The position numbers and the translations under genes are program-made. Positions 21,870 to 30,726 of a stretch of 44,740 nt of DNA are shown piece by piece; the first letter of the stretch is position 1, and each line of letters opens with the position of its first letter. This DNA is from Thermoproteota archaeon (lineage in GTDB: Archaea; Korarchaeota; Korarchaeia; Korarchaeales; Korarchaeaceae). The notes below the pieces were generated by a model that was given only the letters and a program-made list of their open reading frames with translations, did no database searches and was not told where the DNA came from. Where the stretch lies: NCBI GenBank assembly GCA_027491735.1, contig JAOZGP010000035.1, positions 1 to 44,740 of the forward strand. Reading direction: 5' to 3'.

Positions 21870-22434
21870 ACTTTATTATTATAAAGAAGTTTGAGATGAT
21901 CACCCCACATATTATGCCTAGCAACTGAGCTAAGTTCTCGGACATCCCAAAAGATGGCAGGAACGTTTTAGACAGATACCAAGAGACCGCTATTATTGTT
22001 ATCATGTCAACCAAAAGCGCTATGCTCTTAGAAGCCATTCTAAAACTTGCTGGTAGACCTGGTCGAACCTCCTCCCGCTCAACACTTCCTCCACAGACTT
22101 TGTTCACCGAGATCCTCTCAAGTTCAGCACTCTCGGCCTCCTCACCTTCTTTCGATTTCTGTTTTTCAGAAGGAATTACCTCCGAACCTTTCATGCACTC
22201 TAACACATCACGATAGTATGTTGGAAGCTGTTTAGCGTCTACTCTCCTTGAGTTCAAGAGGCATGCAGTCACAAGCAAGGATGAGGGTATCTCCTTCGAG
22301 TCCAAGGCACTCCTGATCTTCCCAGGAGGTATTCCACATTTCTCAGATAACTTCTCAACTCCGTAGTAGCTTATAGCGGATTCTATAGCCTCTTTCATTT
22401 TCTTATTAAGTCTAAGCCTTATCTCTGTGCCCAC
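21826..22434 (-). CDS. HTH protein with C-terminal membrane helices
   Basis: An unrecognised 202-residue protein. The first 60 residues look like a helix-turn-helix domain (KLSEKCGIPPGKIRSALDSK). A polar, acidic linker of about 60 residues follows (SEKQKSKEGEEAESAELE), and then two hydrophobic helices (ALLVDMITIIAVSWYLS and LAQLLGIICGVIISNFFIIIKF) and a short basic tail. This predicts a membrane-tethered DNA-binding protein. It lies between the two convergent ATP synthase half-operons and overlaps the end of atpC by 44 bases. It could regulate the ATP synthase locus; that is inference from position. Own TATA at about 22455-22465. Confidence 0.75.
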   Translation of the reverse strand: MGTEIRLRLNKKMKEAIESAISYYGVEKLSEKCGIPPGKIRSALDSKEIPSSLLVTACLLNSRRVDAKQLPTYYRDVLECMKGSEVIPSEKQKSKEGEEAESAELERISVNKVCGGSVEREEVRPGLPASFRMASKSIALLVDMITIIAVSWYLSKTFLPSFGMSENLAQLLGIICGVIISNFFIIIKFIRGEGKTRSTPRS

Positions 22435-22694
22435 AAGAGGAGAACCGAGTCTGAGATAAAAAATTTAGTTGTGCTGAGGAAGTTCGCTGTTAAAACGAGA
22501 GGAGAGGATCTTTCACAAGGAGTTTTCATCTGCAAGAGCTGTGAATATTAAGTCAACACAAACATAAACATAGCCAAAAATATTGGAGTGTAGCCAAGGG
22601 CATATAGTCCATTGCAAGGCTCTAGCGGTCAAGTTTGAGGAAGCAGCTCCGTTACACGCTTCCCAAACATAAAGGTCTCACGATGAAGTCCCCT
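22435..22694. other. Intergenic stretch downstream of atpD with a strong hairpin
   Basis: No protein gene is seen. At 22633-22668 GTTTGAGGAAGC pairs with GCTTCCCAAAC (11 pairs, one bulged A, 13-base loop). On the minus strand this lies 27 bases after the atpD stop and could protect or end the F-A-B-D transcript. No U-run follows, so it is not a classical terminator. On the plus strand an A/T box near 22573-22585 could start a small RNA that ends in the hairpin. The 5' part holds the promoter of the HTH/membrane gene. Confidence 0.5.
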
Positions 22695-23312
22695 TTAGGT
22701 AGAGGAGGTCACCTCTATTATCCTTCTCAACCTAAAGAGCTCCTCCCTCTCTCTCTCCTCGAGAGCCATCTCTATGAGAGCTATGTTTCTCTTTATCTCA
22801 GGTATAAGACGATAATTTAGGGCATTAACTCTCCTCCTCACCTTAGCTATCTCCTTGGAAAGATTTTCCATCTTGTAGGCGAGTTCTATGAGCTTTATAA
22901 ATTCCTCCGCAGTTTTCATGGCCTCCTCCTCCGCAAGTATGAAAGAGGCAGGGCTTGATATGAGATTTGTGACCTTCACAGGCTCTCTCATTTTCCTAAG
23001 GCCCAGTTGAACTAAGCGCAATCCCATGAGGTTTAGAGGACGAGCATCGACTTCGTAGCACGACTTTCTCATCGATAGAAGCCTTTCTGTCTCTAGACGA
23101 CCAACCTCTACCTCTGAGAGGGAAATTCCTCTATCTATTTTCCTTAGTGCCTCCAGAACCATGCGATAAACCGTAGAATACTCCCTCAAAGTATTAAAAA
23201 GTTCCGAAACTAGTTCGTTCTCTTTATCGAGTAGAAGATCGTACGCCTTCTCAGCTAGCCTCAGCCTTCTCTTAAGAGCTATCAATTCCATCCTCGTTGG
23301 CTTTACTTTCAA
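22695..23312 (-). CDS. atpD: A-type ATP synthase subunit D (central shaft)
   Basis: A 205-residue coiled-coil shaft subunit, equivalent in role to bacterial gamma. The family start MKVKPTRMELIALKRRLRLAEKAYDLLLDKENELV is clear, as is the C-terminal long helix with VNALNYRLIPEIKRNIALIEMALEEREREELFRLR. It lies 46 bases after atpB in the minus-strand half-operon F-A-B-D. A TTTAAAAAAAAG run between the two genes could add an internal promoter. Confidence 0.95.
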   Translation of the reverse strand: MKVKPTRMELIALKRRLRLAEKAYDLLLDKENELVSELFNTLREYSTVYRMVLEALRKIDRGISLSEVEVGRLETERLLSMRKSCYEVDARPLNLMGLRLVQLGLRKMREPVKVTNLISSPASFILAEEEAMKTAEEFIKLIELAYKMENLSKEIAKVRRRVNALNYRLIPEIKRNIALIEMALEEREREELFRLRRIIEVTSST

Positions 23313-23358
23313 GGTGGATCACCTTTCTTTTTTTAAAAAAAAGGAAGCTTAAAAGGAT

Positions 23359-24777
23359 TTAGGGGGCTTCCTCGCTTTTCACCGCCCCTTTATGCCTGTA
23401 TCTGGGATGATACCTCTCTATTATCTTCCGCGGTATTCTAGTGAGGTCCTCTTCAGGCACATACTCTGCAAGCAGCTTCCATCCCAGATCCAGAGTGTAG
23501 CTTAGATCTCTGTTCTCCTCAAATCCTTGGTTTACAAACCTCCTCTCGAAGGCATTGCCGAAGTCCAAGTATCTCCTCTCGCTTTCCTCGAGAGCCTCCT
23601 CTCCTATTATTAGAGCTAAGTTTCTGACCTCCTGTGCTCTAGCATAAGCTGCATAGAGTTGATTGCTGAGATCTCTGTGATCTTCTCTCGTGTACCTGGT
23701 GGCTTCAGTCATCAGACGGGAGAGCGACGGAAGCACATTTATTGGAGGATAGATACCCTTGTTGTGCAGGTTTCTGTCCAGGAAGATCTGTCCCTCGGTT
23801 ATGTAGCCAGTGAGATCTACGACTGGATGGGTTATATCATCGTTGGGCATAGTTACTATTGGTATCAGAGTCACGCTCCCTCTCTTTCCGAGTATCCTAC
23901 CACACCTCTCGTATATGGAGGCCAGATCTGTGTATAGATATCCCGGGAATCCTCTTCTTCCAGGCATCTCCTCCCTAGCAGCGGAAATCTCCCTCAATCC
24001 TTCAGCGTAGCTGAGCATGTCCGTTAAGATAACGAGGACGTGTATTTCCAGGGTAAAAGCGAGGTACTCCGCATAGGTCATGGCTAGTCTAGGAGCGAAA
24101 ATCCTCTCAGCCACAGGATCGTCAGCTAGGTTGACTATCAAAACTGATCTGCTGAGCGCTCCTGTCTTCTCAAAGTTGTTGACGAAGAACTTGTAGTCCT
24201 CGTAGGATATCCCCATCGCTCCAAAGACCACAACAAACTCCTCCTCCTTTCCGGGAACCTTTGCCTGTCTAGCTATCTGCATTGCCAGCTGATTGTGAGG
24301 CAGGCCGCTTCCAGTGAAGAGAGGAAGCTTCTGACCCTGACTTAAGGTGTTCATTCCGTCTATGGCGGATATGCCTGTCTGCATGAAGTCCTTCGGATAC
24401 TCTCTGGCCGTGGGATTTATCGGCAGACCGTTGACGTCCAAGTAGTCGTCGGGAACTACAGGGGATTCACCATCTATGAACTCTCCTCTTCCGTTGAGAA
24501 CCCTTCCAACTATGTCTTGAGAGACGGGTATCTTTAAGGTATCCCCTAGGAAGGTCACTGCAGTCTTGTCAGCATCTATCTCGCTAGTTCCCTCGAACAC
24601 CTGCACTATGGCATATCCCTCTCCGGTCTCTATCACCGAGCCACTTCTTTCCCCTCCTTTAGGGTCCAGAACCCTGACTATCTCTCCATATCCGACCTCC
24701 TTGGTCTTCTCGACTATGAGCAGGGGACCCCTTACCTCGCGAACCGTCCTGTAGTATTTGGGAGCCAAACTTGTCAA
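23359..24777 (-). CDS. atpB: A-type ATP synthase subunit B
   Basis: The 472-residue non-catalytic nucleotide-binding subunit. It has the family-typical [32 protein letters not shown] region, in which the P-loop is replaced by GSGLPHN. It continues with [34 protein letters not shown] and [15 protein letters not shown]. The TTG start overlaps the atpA stop (TTGA), a sign of translational coupling. Confidence 0.97.
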   Translation of the reverse strand: MTSLAPKYYRTVREVRGPLLIVEKTKEVGYGEIVRVLDPKGGERSGSVIETGEGYAIVQVFEGTSEIDADKTAVTFLGDTLKIPVSQDIVGRVLNGRGEFIDGESPVVPDDYLDVNGLPINPTAREYPKDFMQTGISAIDGMNTLSQGQKLPLFTGSGLPHNQLAMQIARQAKVPGKEEEFVVVFGAMGISYEDYKFFVNNFEKTGALSRSVLIVNLADDPVAERIFAPRLAMTYAEYLAFTLEIHVLVILTDMLSYAEGLREISAAREEMPGRRGFPGYLYTDLASIYERCGRILGKRGSVTLIPIVTMPNDDITHPVVDLTGYITEGQIFLDRNLHNKGIYPPINVLPSLSRLMTEATRYTREDHRDLSNQLYAAYARAQEVRNLALIIGEEALEESERRYLDFGNAFERRFVNQGFEENRDLSYTLDLGWKLLAEYVPEEDLTRIPRKIIERYHPRYRHKGAVKSEEAP

Positions 24778-26525
24778 CTAGACACCTCCCCAAACAGCTT
24801 CTTCATTATATCTCTCAGCTCAGCTAGAGCGTTCTCAAATTCCTCCTCGGGCATGTACCTCAGCTGTGAGAGGATCTTCCTTATCTCAGGTGAGGTTATT
24901 TCAGATAAGGATGCTCCTCTGCTTAGGGCTGAAGACATGGCCCTGTGCAAGTCCACTATTGTCTTAGCTATTTTGTATGTTCTCGTTGGTGGAGAGTAGG
25001 TGTCCACATCATGGAAAGCGTTCTGCATCAGGAAGTCCTCCCTGAGAAGCCTGCCTATGTACAGGGTTAATCTATCCCTCTCCGGGAGGGCATCAGCCCC
25101 TATAAGCTTGACAAGCTCAGATAGCTCGGATTCCCTCTGAAGTATAGAGCCGACCTCCGTCCTTAAAGCCCCCCAATCGGGAGCCACATTCTTTCTGAAC
25201 CAATCCTCAAGCACACCGGAGTAAAGCGAGTAGCTAGTAAGCCAGCTTATTGCTGGGAAGTGTCTCTGTTCCGCCAACGACTTATCAAGTGCCCAGAAGA
25301 CTCGCACTATTCTCAAGGTGGACTGTGTGACGGGTTCGGAGAAGTCTCCTCCGGGCGGGGAAACGGCGCCCACTACTGTTACTGATCCTATCCTGTCTTC
25401 AGAGCCCAGACATATTACTCTCCCAGCTCTTTCATAGAACTCAGCCAGACGATCCGCCAGATATGGAGGATACCCTTCCTCTCCGGGGATCTCCCCCAAG
25501 CGACCAGAAACCTCCCTCAGAGCTTCAGCCCATCTGGAGGTGGAGTCAGCCATGAGAGCGACATCATAGCCCATATCTCTATAATATTCCGCTAGGGTTA
25601 TTCCTGTGTAGATGCTGGCCTCTCTAGCGGCTACGGGCATGTTGGAAGTGTTTGCTATCAATATAGTTCTTTCCATCAGTGGTTTACCTGTCCTCGGATC
25701 TTTTAGCTCAGGGAACGATCTCAGAACATCGGTCATCTCGTTTCCTCTCTCACCACATCCCACGTAGACTACTATGCTGGCATCTGACCACTTGGCCAAC
25801 TGATGCTGAAGAACGGTTTTTCCTGTGCCGAAACCACCGGGAACTGCGGCCGTACCTCCTTTCGCTATCGGAAATAGGAAGTCCAATATTCTCGTTCCAG
25901 TTATCAACGGATCCGTTGGGTCGAGCCTCTTCTTATAGGGCCTTGGAATTCTGACAGGCCACTTCTGCTTTAGTGTGAGCTTTACCTCCCCAGAGCTTGT
26001 CTCAACGGTGACAATAGTATCATCAGCAGTGTAGTCTCCTTCAGGCTCCACGCTTTTAACTGTCCCCTTTATGCCTGGAGGAACGAGCACTTTGTGAATC
26101 ACTAGCTCGGTCTCCTGAATCTCGCCTATGATGTCTCCGCCAACGATCTTATCTCCCGGTTTTACTTTAGGTTTGAAGCTCCAAGATCTCTTCAAAAGTG
26201 GTTCAGCTACCACCCCCCTCATTATGAAGTCTCCATACTCGTCCCTGATTAGGGTCAAAGGTCTTTGTATTCCGTCGTAGATCTGTCCTATTAGGCCAGG
26301 TCCAAGCTCCACGTAGAGTAGAGATCCTGTAGTCTCTACTGGTTCTCCGGGTCTTAGTCCTCCGGTATCCTCGTAAACCTGGATCTCAGCTCTGTCCTCC
26401 ACTAGTCGGACTATCTCGCCTATCAGCTTGTCTTCACCTACCCTAACCATCTCATACATCTTGGAGCCAGAGAGCCCCTTCGCCATAACGACTGGACCTG
26501 CAACGCGAGTTATTTTACCTTCCAC
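24774..26525 (-). CDS. atpA: A-type ATP synthase catalytic subunit A
   Basis: The catalytic subunit, 583 residues from the preferred start. Walker A is [14 protein letters not shown] at about 228-241. The non-homologous insertion is present ([18 protein letters not shown]), as are [29 protein letters not shown] and [21 protein letters not shown]. No intein is present. The frame opens at a TTG at 26549, but the family start resembles the segment beginning at the GTG at 26525 ([14 protein letters not shown]), which overlaps the end of atpF by 11 bases. Other GTG codons at 26534-26537 are possible starts. Confidence 0.97.
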   Translation of the reverse strand: MEGKITRVAGPVVMAKGLSGSKMYEMVRVGEDKLIGEIVRLVEDRAEIQVYEDTGGLRPGEPVETTGSLLYVELGPGLIGQIYDGIQRPLTLIRDEYGDFIMRGVVAEPLLKRSWSFKPKVKPGDKIVGGDIIGEIQETELVIHKVLVPPGIKGTVKSVEPEGDYTADDTIVTVETSSGEVKLTLKQKWPVRIPRPYKKRLDPTDPLITGTRILDFLFPIAKGGTAAVPGGFGTGKTVLQHQLAKWSDASIVVYVGCGERGNEMTDVLRSFPELKDPRTGKPLMERTILIANTSNMPVAAREASIYTGITLAEYYRDMGYDVALMADSTSRWAEALREVSGRLGEIPGEEGYPPYLADRLAEFYERAGRVICLGSEDRIGSVTVVGAVSPPGGDFSEPVTQSTLRIVRVFWALDKSLAEQRHFPAISWLTSYSLYSGVLEDWFRKNVAPDWGALRTEVGSILQRESELSELVKLIGADALPERDRLTLYIGRLLREDFLMQNAFHDVDTYSPPTRTYKIAKTIVDLHRAMSSALSRGASLSEITSPEIRKILSQLRYMPEEEFENALAELRDIMKKLFGEVSS

Positions 26526-26862
26526 CTGAAACACCACCCTTCCCTGCAAGACTTTCTATATCAACCTTGACTCCGAGGGTTTTGCTTATCACAGAGGCTA
26601 TATCCTCGCCCTCGCCTCCCCTTAAGAAGTCAGGAATTGATAGGAGAAAAACGTTCTTGGGAAGCTTTTTCCTTGCCTTGCTCAAGGACTGGATTACTTC
26701 TCTTTTATAAAATGAGGGGACTATCAGAACCTTCCCCCTCTGCCCCTTGGCTTCAAGCTCCGCTCTGATCTCCTCTGCATCCGCTGCTACCTTGGAACCA
26801 GAGATCCCGCAGAGCTTGAATATCTTGAAGCATCTCTCGTCTGAGAGTATCTTTACCTCCAT
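26515..26862 (-). CDS. atpF: A-type ATP synthase subunit F
   Basis: A 115-residue central-stalk subunit with the Rossmann-like F fold: an N-terminal strand with CFKIFKLCGISGSKV, then KVLIVPSFYKREV and VFLLSIPDFLRG. It is the first gene of the minus-strand half-operon F-A-B-D. A TATA-like GATAAAAATAAAAG (minus strand, about 26885-26898) lies about 25-35 bases upstream, so the leader is very short. The C-terminal glycine-rich tail overlaps the start of atpA. Confidence 0.92.
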   Translation of the reverse strand: MEVKILSDERCFKIFKLCGISGSKVAADAEEIRAELEAKGQRGKVLIVPSFYKREVIQSLSKARKKLPKNVFLLSIPDFLRGGEGEDIASVISKTLGVKVDIESLAGKGGVSGGR

Positions 26863-26884
26863 CGTGGAAGCAGTAGGGGGTCTG

Positions 26885-26898
26885 CTTTTATTTTTATC
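26885..26898 (-). promoter_or_regulatory. TATA box of the atpF-A-B-D unit
   Basis: An A/T-rich element, GATAAAAATAAAAG on the minus strand, about 25-35 bases upstream of the atpF ATG. A separate plus-strand TATA for tRNA-Leu lies at about 26924-26933. Confidence 0.55.
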
Positions 26899-26971
26899 GC
26901 TGAGAGGTCAATAGGAGATGAAAATGTTTATTTACTGCCATGCGATCCTTTACACTAGCTCTTCGAATGAC

Positions 26972-27059
26972 GCGGGGGTAGCCAAGCCGGGACAAAGGCG
27001 GCGGACTTAAGATCCGCTCCCTTAGGGGTTCGTGGGTTCAAATCCCACCCCCCGCACCA
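26972..27059 (+). tRNA. tRNA-Leu (anticodon TAA)
   Basis: Class II tRNA with a long variable arm (CTCCCTTAGGGG region). Acceptor GCGGGGG pairs with CCCCCGC, and anticodon stem GCGGA/TCCGC encloses loop CTTAAGA with anticodon TAA. Discriminator A is followed by an encoded CCA (27057-27059), unlike the other three tRNAs here. A TATA-like TGTTTATTTA lies at about 26924-26933. The downstream CYTH gene's Shine-Dalgarno begins only a few bases after the CCA, so both are probably on one transcript. Confidence 0.95.
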
Positions 27060-27077
27060 TGACAGGAGGACCCAACC

Positions 27078-27662
27078 ATGGGACTTGAGAAGGAGGCTAA
27101 ACTCAGAATAAAGCACAAGGAGTTCTTGGAACTCGCTGAGAAATTAGGGCTTGATCTGAGGTTCGACAGGACCGTCTCTCAGAGAGATGAATTCTTTGAT
27201 TATGAGGATATGCACCTTATGAGGAGAGACTCCGTCCTCAGGATAAGGAGAGAGGATGATCTACTGATAGTAGCGTATAAGGGCCCTAGGAGGATCACGA
27301 ACGGAATTAAAGTAAGAGAAGAAGTTGAAGGACCTATCGGCAGTGAAGAATGCTTAAAAGCCTTAAGAGCTGCGGGAGTACCGGCTGACAGGGTTTCTTC
27401 TATTGAGGATCTCTATGAATTGTTGTATAGTAGAGGACTCTCAAAAAAGGCTGAGGTTAGAAAGAAGAGAAAGATCTATAAATCGAGCAGATTCAATTGT
27501 GAGATCTGCTTGGACTCTGTAGATGGACTTGGTGAGTTCGTCGAGATAGAGGGGAAAGCCGTTGAGAGGTTTATGGAGGAGATGGGAATAGATAATAAAA
27601 ATAAAAGGGTAATTAAGAAAAGCTATTTAGAGCTTATTGCTGAGAAAGGATTTAACGCCTGA
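27078..27662 (+). CDS. CYTH-domain protein (triphosphate tunnel enzyme)
   Basis: A 194-residue protein starting MGLEKEAKLRI, the ExExK motif of CYTH proteins (class IV adenylate cyclase, thiamine triphosphatase, tripolyphosphatase). RRDSVLRIRRED and VREEVEG supply the basic and acidic tunnel strands, and a later FVEIEGKAVERF segment matches the family. The exact triphosphate substrate cannot be read from sequence. The ATG follows AGGAGG and lies 18 bases from the tRNA-Leu CCA, with no room for its own promoter. Its end overlaps the convergent amidohydrolase by 36 bases. Confidence 0.9.
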   Translation: MGLEKEAKLRIKHKEFLELAEKLGLDLRFDRTVSQRDEFFDYEDMHLMRRDSVLRIRREDDLLIVAYKGPRRITNGIKVREEVEGPIGSEECLKALRAAGVPADRVSSIEDLYELLYSRGLSKKAEVRKKRKIYKSSRFNCEICLDSVDGLGEFVEIEGKAVERFMEEMGIDNKNKRVIKKSYLELIAEKGFNA

Positions 27663-28955
27663 TCTTTCGAGGAGATCCAGTGAGGCCTTGACAGCATCTT
27701 TCATTATCTGACCCTCGTCCAGAGTAGTCAGCTCGCCGTTCTCTATCACGAGCTTCCCATTAACTATCACGTGAGCTACATCTGAGGATCTGGCGGAGTA
27801 GACCAGGTGAGACTCTGGTGAGTGGAGTGGGATCCACCAGGGCTTTTTAATATCCAGGATCACCACATCAGCCATTGATCCAGGTTCTATCGCCCCCAGT
27901 TTGATTCCTAAGAACTCGGCCGGGGTCCTCGTGACCATGTCAAGCACCTGACGGACGTTGACCACAGTGGGATCTCTCATGTACCCCTTGTGGATGAGAG
28001 CAGCAAACTTCATGGTCTCGAACATATCCAGCACGTTGTTGCTGGCAGCTCCGTCGGTTCCCAAACCGACACGGATGCCGTTCTTTAGGTAGTCTGGTAT
28101 TGGAGAGAAGCCGGCAGCTGTTTTCATGTTGCTGACTGGATTATGAGAAACCAAAATCCCTCTTTTTCTCAATATCTCCAGCTCCTCGCTCGACGGCCAG
28201 ACCACATGTGCCGCTACAGTTCTGGCATCAAATAAGCCCAAGTCGTCTGCATGTTTTATGGAGGGCTTTCCATACTTCTTCCTCATCTGCTCAACTTCAC
28301 TGTAATCTTCGGCCAGATGGATTTGAAGAGGAACGTTCTCATCGACAGCTATCTCCTTTGCCCTTATGAGGTTTTCTGGAGTCACTGAGTAAGGTGCATG
28401 CGGTCCTATCGAGGGAGTTACCAGCGGATCTCTTCCTTTCCATTCTTTTATAAAATTCTCGGCGATGGAAAGAGCTTCTTCAGCGCTCCTGGTCTCAGGA
28501 GTTGGAAACTCGAGAACTGAGGAGGCCAAAACAGCCCTTATACCTATCTTAGATGCTGCCTCTGCTATAGTCCCCTCGAAGAAGTACATGTCGAAGATCG
28601 TTGTTGTGCCCATCTTGAGGGACTCCAACATGCCAAGAAGAGCACCTGCTCTTATGTGATAGGGATTTAATTTCCTCTCCATCGGCCATATCTTCTTCTC
28701 AAGCCATTCCATCAGTCCCATGTCATCTGCCACGCCTCTGAACAGGTTCATTGGTATATGGGTATGGGTGTTTATCAGCCCAGGCATAACCAGCTTGCCC
28801 TTGGCCTCCAGAACCACATCAGCGGTCGCTGAGATATCCCTGGCTATCGATGAGATCCTGTGGTCTTCTATCAGAATATCGAAATCCCTTAAGATCCTCC
28901 TCTCTCGGTCTTGTGTGACCACCACGGAGGCACCTTTTATTAGAATAGACTCCAC
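27627..28955 (-). CDS. Amidohydrolase, MTA/SAH-deaminase-like
   Basis: A 442-residue metal-dependent hydrolase. Zinc ligands are visible: NTHTHIPMNLFRG near residue 62, HAPYSVTPEN near 189, HLAEDYSEV, AHVVWPS, and the catalytic LGTDGAASNN near 298-307. This fits methylthioadenosine/S-adenosylhomocysteine or 5'-deoxyadenosine deaminases, which recycle SAM by-products; in this window Elp3 is a radical-SAM enzyme that could produce 5'-deoxyadenosine. The ATG is at 28955. A chlorohydrolase-type enzyme with another substrate is the alternative. Confidence 0.88.
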   Translation of the reverse strand: MESILIKGASVVVTQDRERRILRDFDILIEDHRISSIARDISATADVVLEAKGKLVMPGLINTHTHIPMNLFRGVADDMGLMEWLEKKIWPMERKLNPYHIRAGALLGMLESLKMGTTTIFDMYFFEGTIAEAASKIGIRAVLASSVLEFPTPETRSAEEALSIAENFIKEWKGRDPLVTPSIGPHAPYSVTPENLIRAKEIAVDENVPLQIHLAEDYSEVEQMRKKYGKPSIKHADDLGLFDARTVAAHVVWPSSEELEILRKRGILVSHNPVSNMKTAAGFSPIPDYLKNGIRVGLGTDGAASNNVLDMFETMKFAALIHKGYMRDPTVVNVRQVLDMVTRTPAEFLGIKLGAIEPGSMADVVILDIKKPWWIPLHSPESHLVYSARSSDVAHVIVNGKLVIENGELTTLDEGQIMKDAVKASLDLLERSGVKSFLSNKL

Positions 28956-29022
28956 ACCTCACCCCCGAGGAAGAGGAGGATCAAAATTAATAAGAACGAT
29001 TCCCCTAAACGGAGGAAAGATC

Positions 29023-30726
29023 ATGAGACGGGTTTTCATATCAACATTTCTGGTCATTGCGCTCTTCACTCTGGAGGCCTCCCTCCTAAGCTTCCCTGTA
29101 GGATGTGAGAGTGTCGGCACCTATGTTTACACGTACGTCGTTCACAAAAGTGGATGGATTGATATAAAGACAGAGTTCAGAGCAAATGGAAGAGGAACTT
29201 CCTGGGTGTTGGTGCCGAAGTATGACAGATACTGTTTAAGGATTAAGAGCGGGAAGGTTCTGTGGAAGAAGATCGATGTCGCTAAGACGAGGACTGGAGA
29301 GACTTTCTACTTCTATGATAACCTTTCATTTGAATATGAGGGTGGCTTGGATTTAGTCATAAACTGGAGCTATAGGTTCGGCGCCCTGATAGTGGAACCA
29401 AACGGTGCTTTCTACACGACTCAAGTTGGGTTCGATGGAAAGGATCGGGCTGTGGTCCAGATAGTGTTCCCTAAGGATTTTGAGATTAAGTCCGTCGAGC
29501 CAGGTCGCTACCTCAGGAAGGACAACTCAACAGGAACATACATATTCTTTGAGAACCTAACGGGTAGCAATAATTTCTTTCGATCTTTGGTGTCTTTTCA
29601 CGTCAGGAATCAGGGAACTTTTCTCCAAAGGAATGTTAAGGGATTGACCATCATATATCCGAAGAGGTACGAGGATGTCGTTGACAACCTCTCCTCCGTT
29701 TACCTGAGAGGCATAGGCCATCTGATGAATATAACAGGATTTAAGAGGCCTATTAATGTTACAGTGAAGTTCTTTGTGCCTGAATCTGTCAAGGAGCTGG
29801 AGGCCTTTGGATACACAAACCTCAAAGGCTCATCAGACGTCTTGGAGAGGGGAGTAGTATACCTGAACATGATAATTGTTAGAACTCCCACCTACGAGAT
29901 GCCGGAGGTCTTGTTCCACGAGCTCGCTCATCAGTACATGTGGCACAGTGGTCTGATGCCCCACTTGAGATGGGCCCACGAAGGACTCGCGGACTACATC
30001 TCCATATACATATGTCATAAACTTGGTTTCAAGGAGGCAGGACTCTATGAATATCGGTCGGTGTCACTGTTGGTCAATAAAACTGGTGGAAAGGTTGGTT
30101 TTGTGCAGAAATGGAGTTCTGGAGGGTTGCCGCCTAATGCGGATCTTTACTATGCTGCCTCGTTATATGTAATAAGTGAATTAGCGAAAAAGCATGGGGG
30201 AATGATGCTGTACAAAAAGCTCTTCGAGATCGCTAGGAGGAGGAACATCTCCATAAGCAACTTCTCTGAGTTTCTCAGCCTCCTGAACAAAGCCGCAGGG
30301 ACCGACCTATCTAAGGACTTCAGAGAAATGGGGTTCGAAGTACCAAAACTTCGCGAGGAGGAGCCCCTAGAGCTCAGATATATGCTTTGCGTCTCTGAGC
30401 TTCTAGGGATGTTCAATCCGTTCAATCCACATGCGAGGAGCTATCTCTCTGAAGCCAAAAATCTGTTTGAAGTTGGTGATACGACTCGTGGAAGGATTTT
30501 TCTCTACAAAGGTGCAATAATAATCGCCTTGGGCTTCATGATCGAGTTCAGCTTGATAGCCCTGACGGCATCTCTTGTCATATTTCTCCGAGAGAGGAAA
30601 GGCCCCCGGAAAAAAGGAGGGATTGTTGGAATAAGAGATCTCCAATATAACGCCATCTCACACGATACGATCAAGTTTCTCCAGCTCCAAGAGCTGATTC
30701 CATTTCTTGACTACTTCCTTTTCTAA
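29023..30726 (+). CDS. Exported membrane-anchored zinc metalloprotease (gluzincin)
   Basis: A 567-residue protein with an N-terminal signal sequence (ISTFLVIALFTLEASLLSF), a beta-rich ectodomain of about 250 residues, and a gluzincin active site: HELAHQ at 299-304 and the downstream glutamate in HEGLADY at about 320. This is M1/M61-like rather than a named subgroup. A membrane helix follows at about 497-522 (GAIIIALGFMIEFSLIALTASLVIFL) and a cytoplasmic tail. The ATG follows GGAGGA. The last 23 residues lie antisense to the end of porB (69-base overlap), so the tail may be a read-on after loss of an earlier stop. Confidence 0.8.
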   Translation: MRRVFISTFLVIALFTLEASLLSFPVGCESVGTYVYTYVVHKSGWIDIKTEFRANGRGTSWVLVPKYDRYCLRIKSGKVLWKKIDVAKTRTGETFYFYDNLSFEYEGGLDLVINWSYRFGALIVEPNGAFYTTQVGFDGKDRAVVQIVFPKDFEIKSVEPGRYLRKDNSTGTYIFFENLTGSNNFFRSLVSFHVRNQGTFLQRNVKGLTIIYPKRYEDVVDNLSSVYLRGIGHLMNITGFKRPINVTVKFFVPESVKELEAFGYTNLKGSSDVLERGVVYLNMIIVRTPTYEMPEVLFHELAHQYMWHSGLMPHLRWAHEGLADYISIYICHKLGFKEAGLYEYRSVSLLVNKTGGKVGFVQKWSSGGLPPNADLYYAASLYVISELAKKHGGMMLYKKLFEIARRRNISISNFSEFLSLLNKAAGTDLSKDFREMGFEVPKLREEEPLELRYMLCVSELLGMFNPFNPHARSYLSEAKNLFEVGDTTRGRIFLYKGAIIIALGFMIEFSLIALTASLVIFLRERKGPRKKGGIVGIRDLQYNAISHDTIKFLQLQELIPFLDYFLF

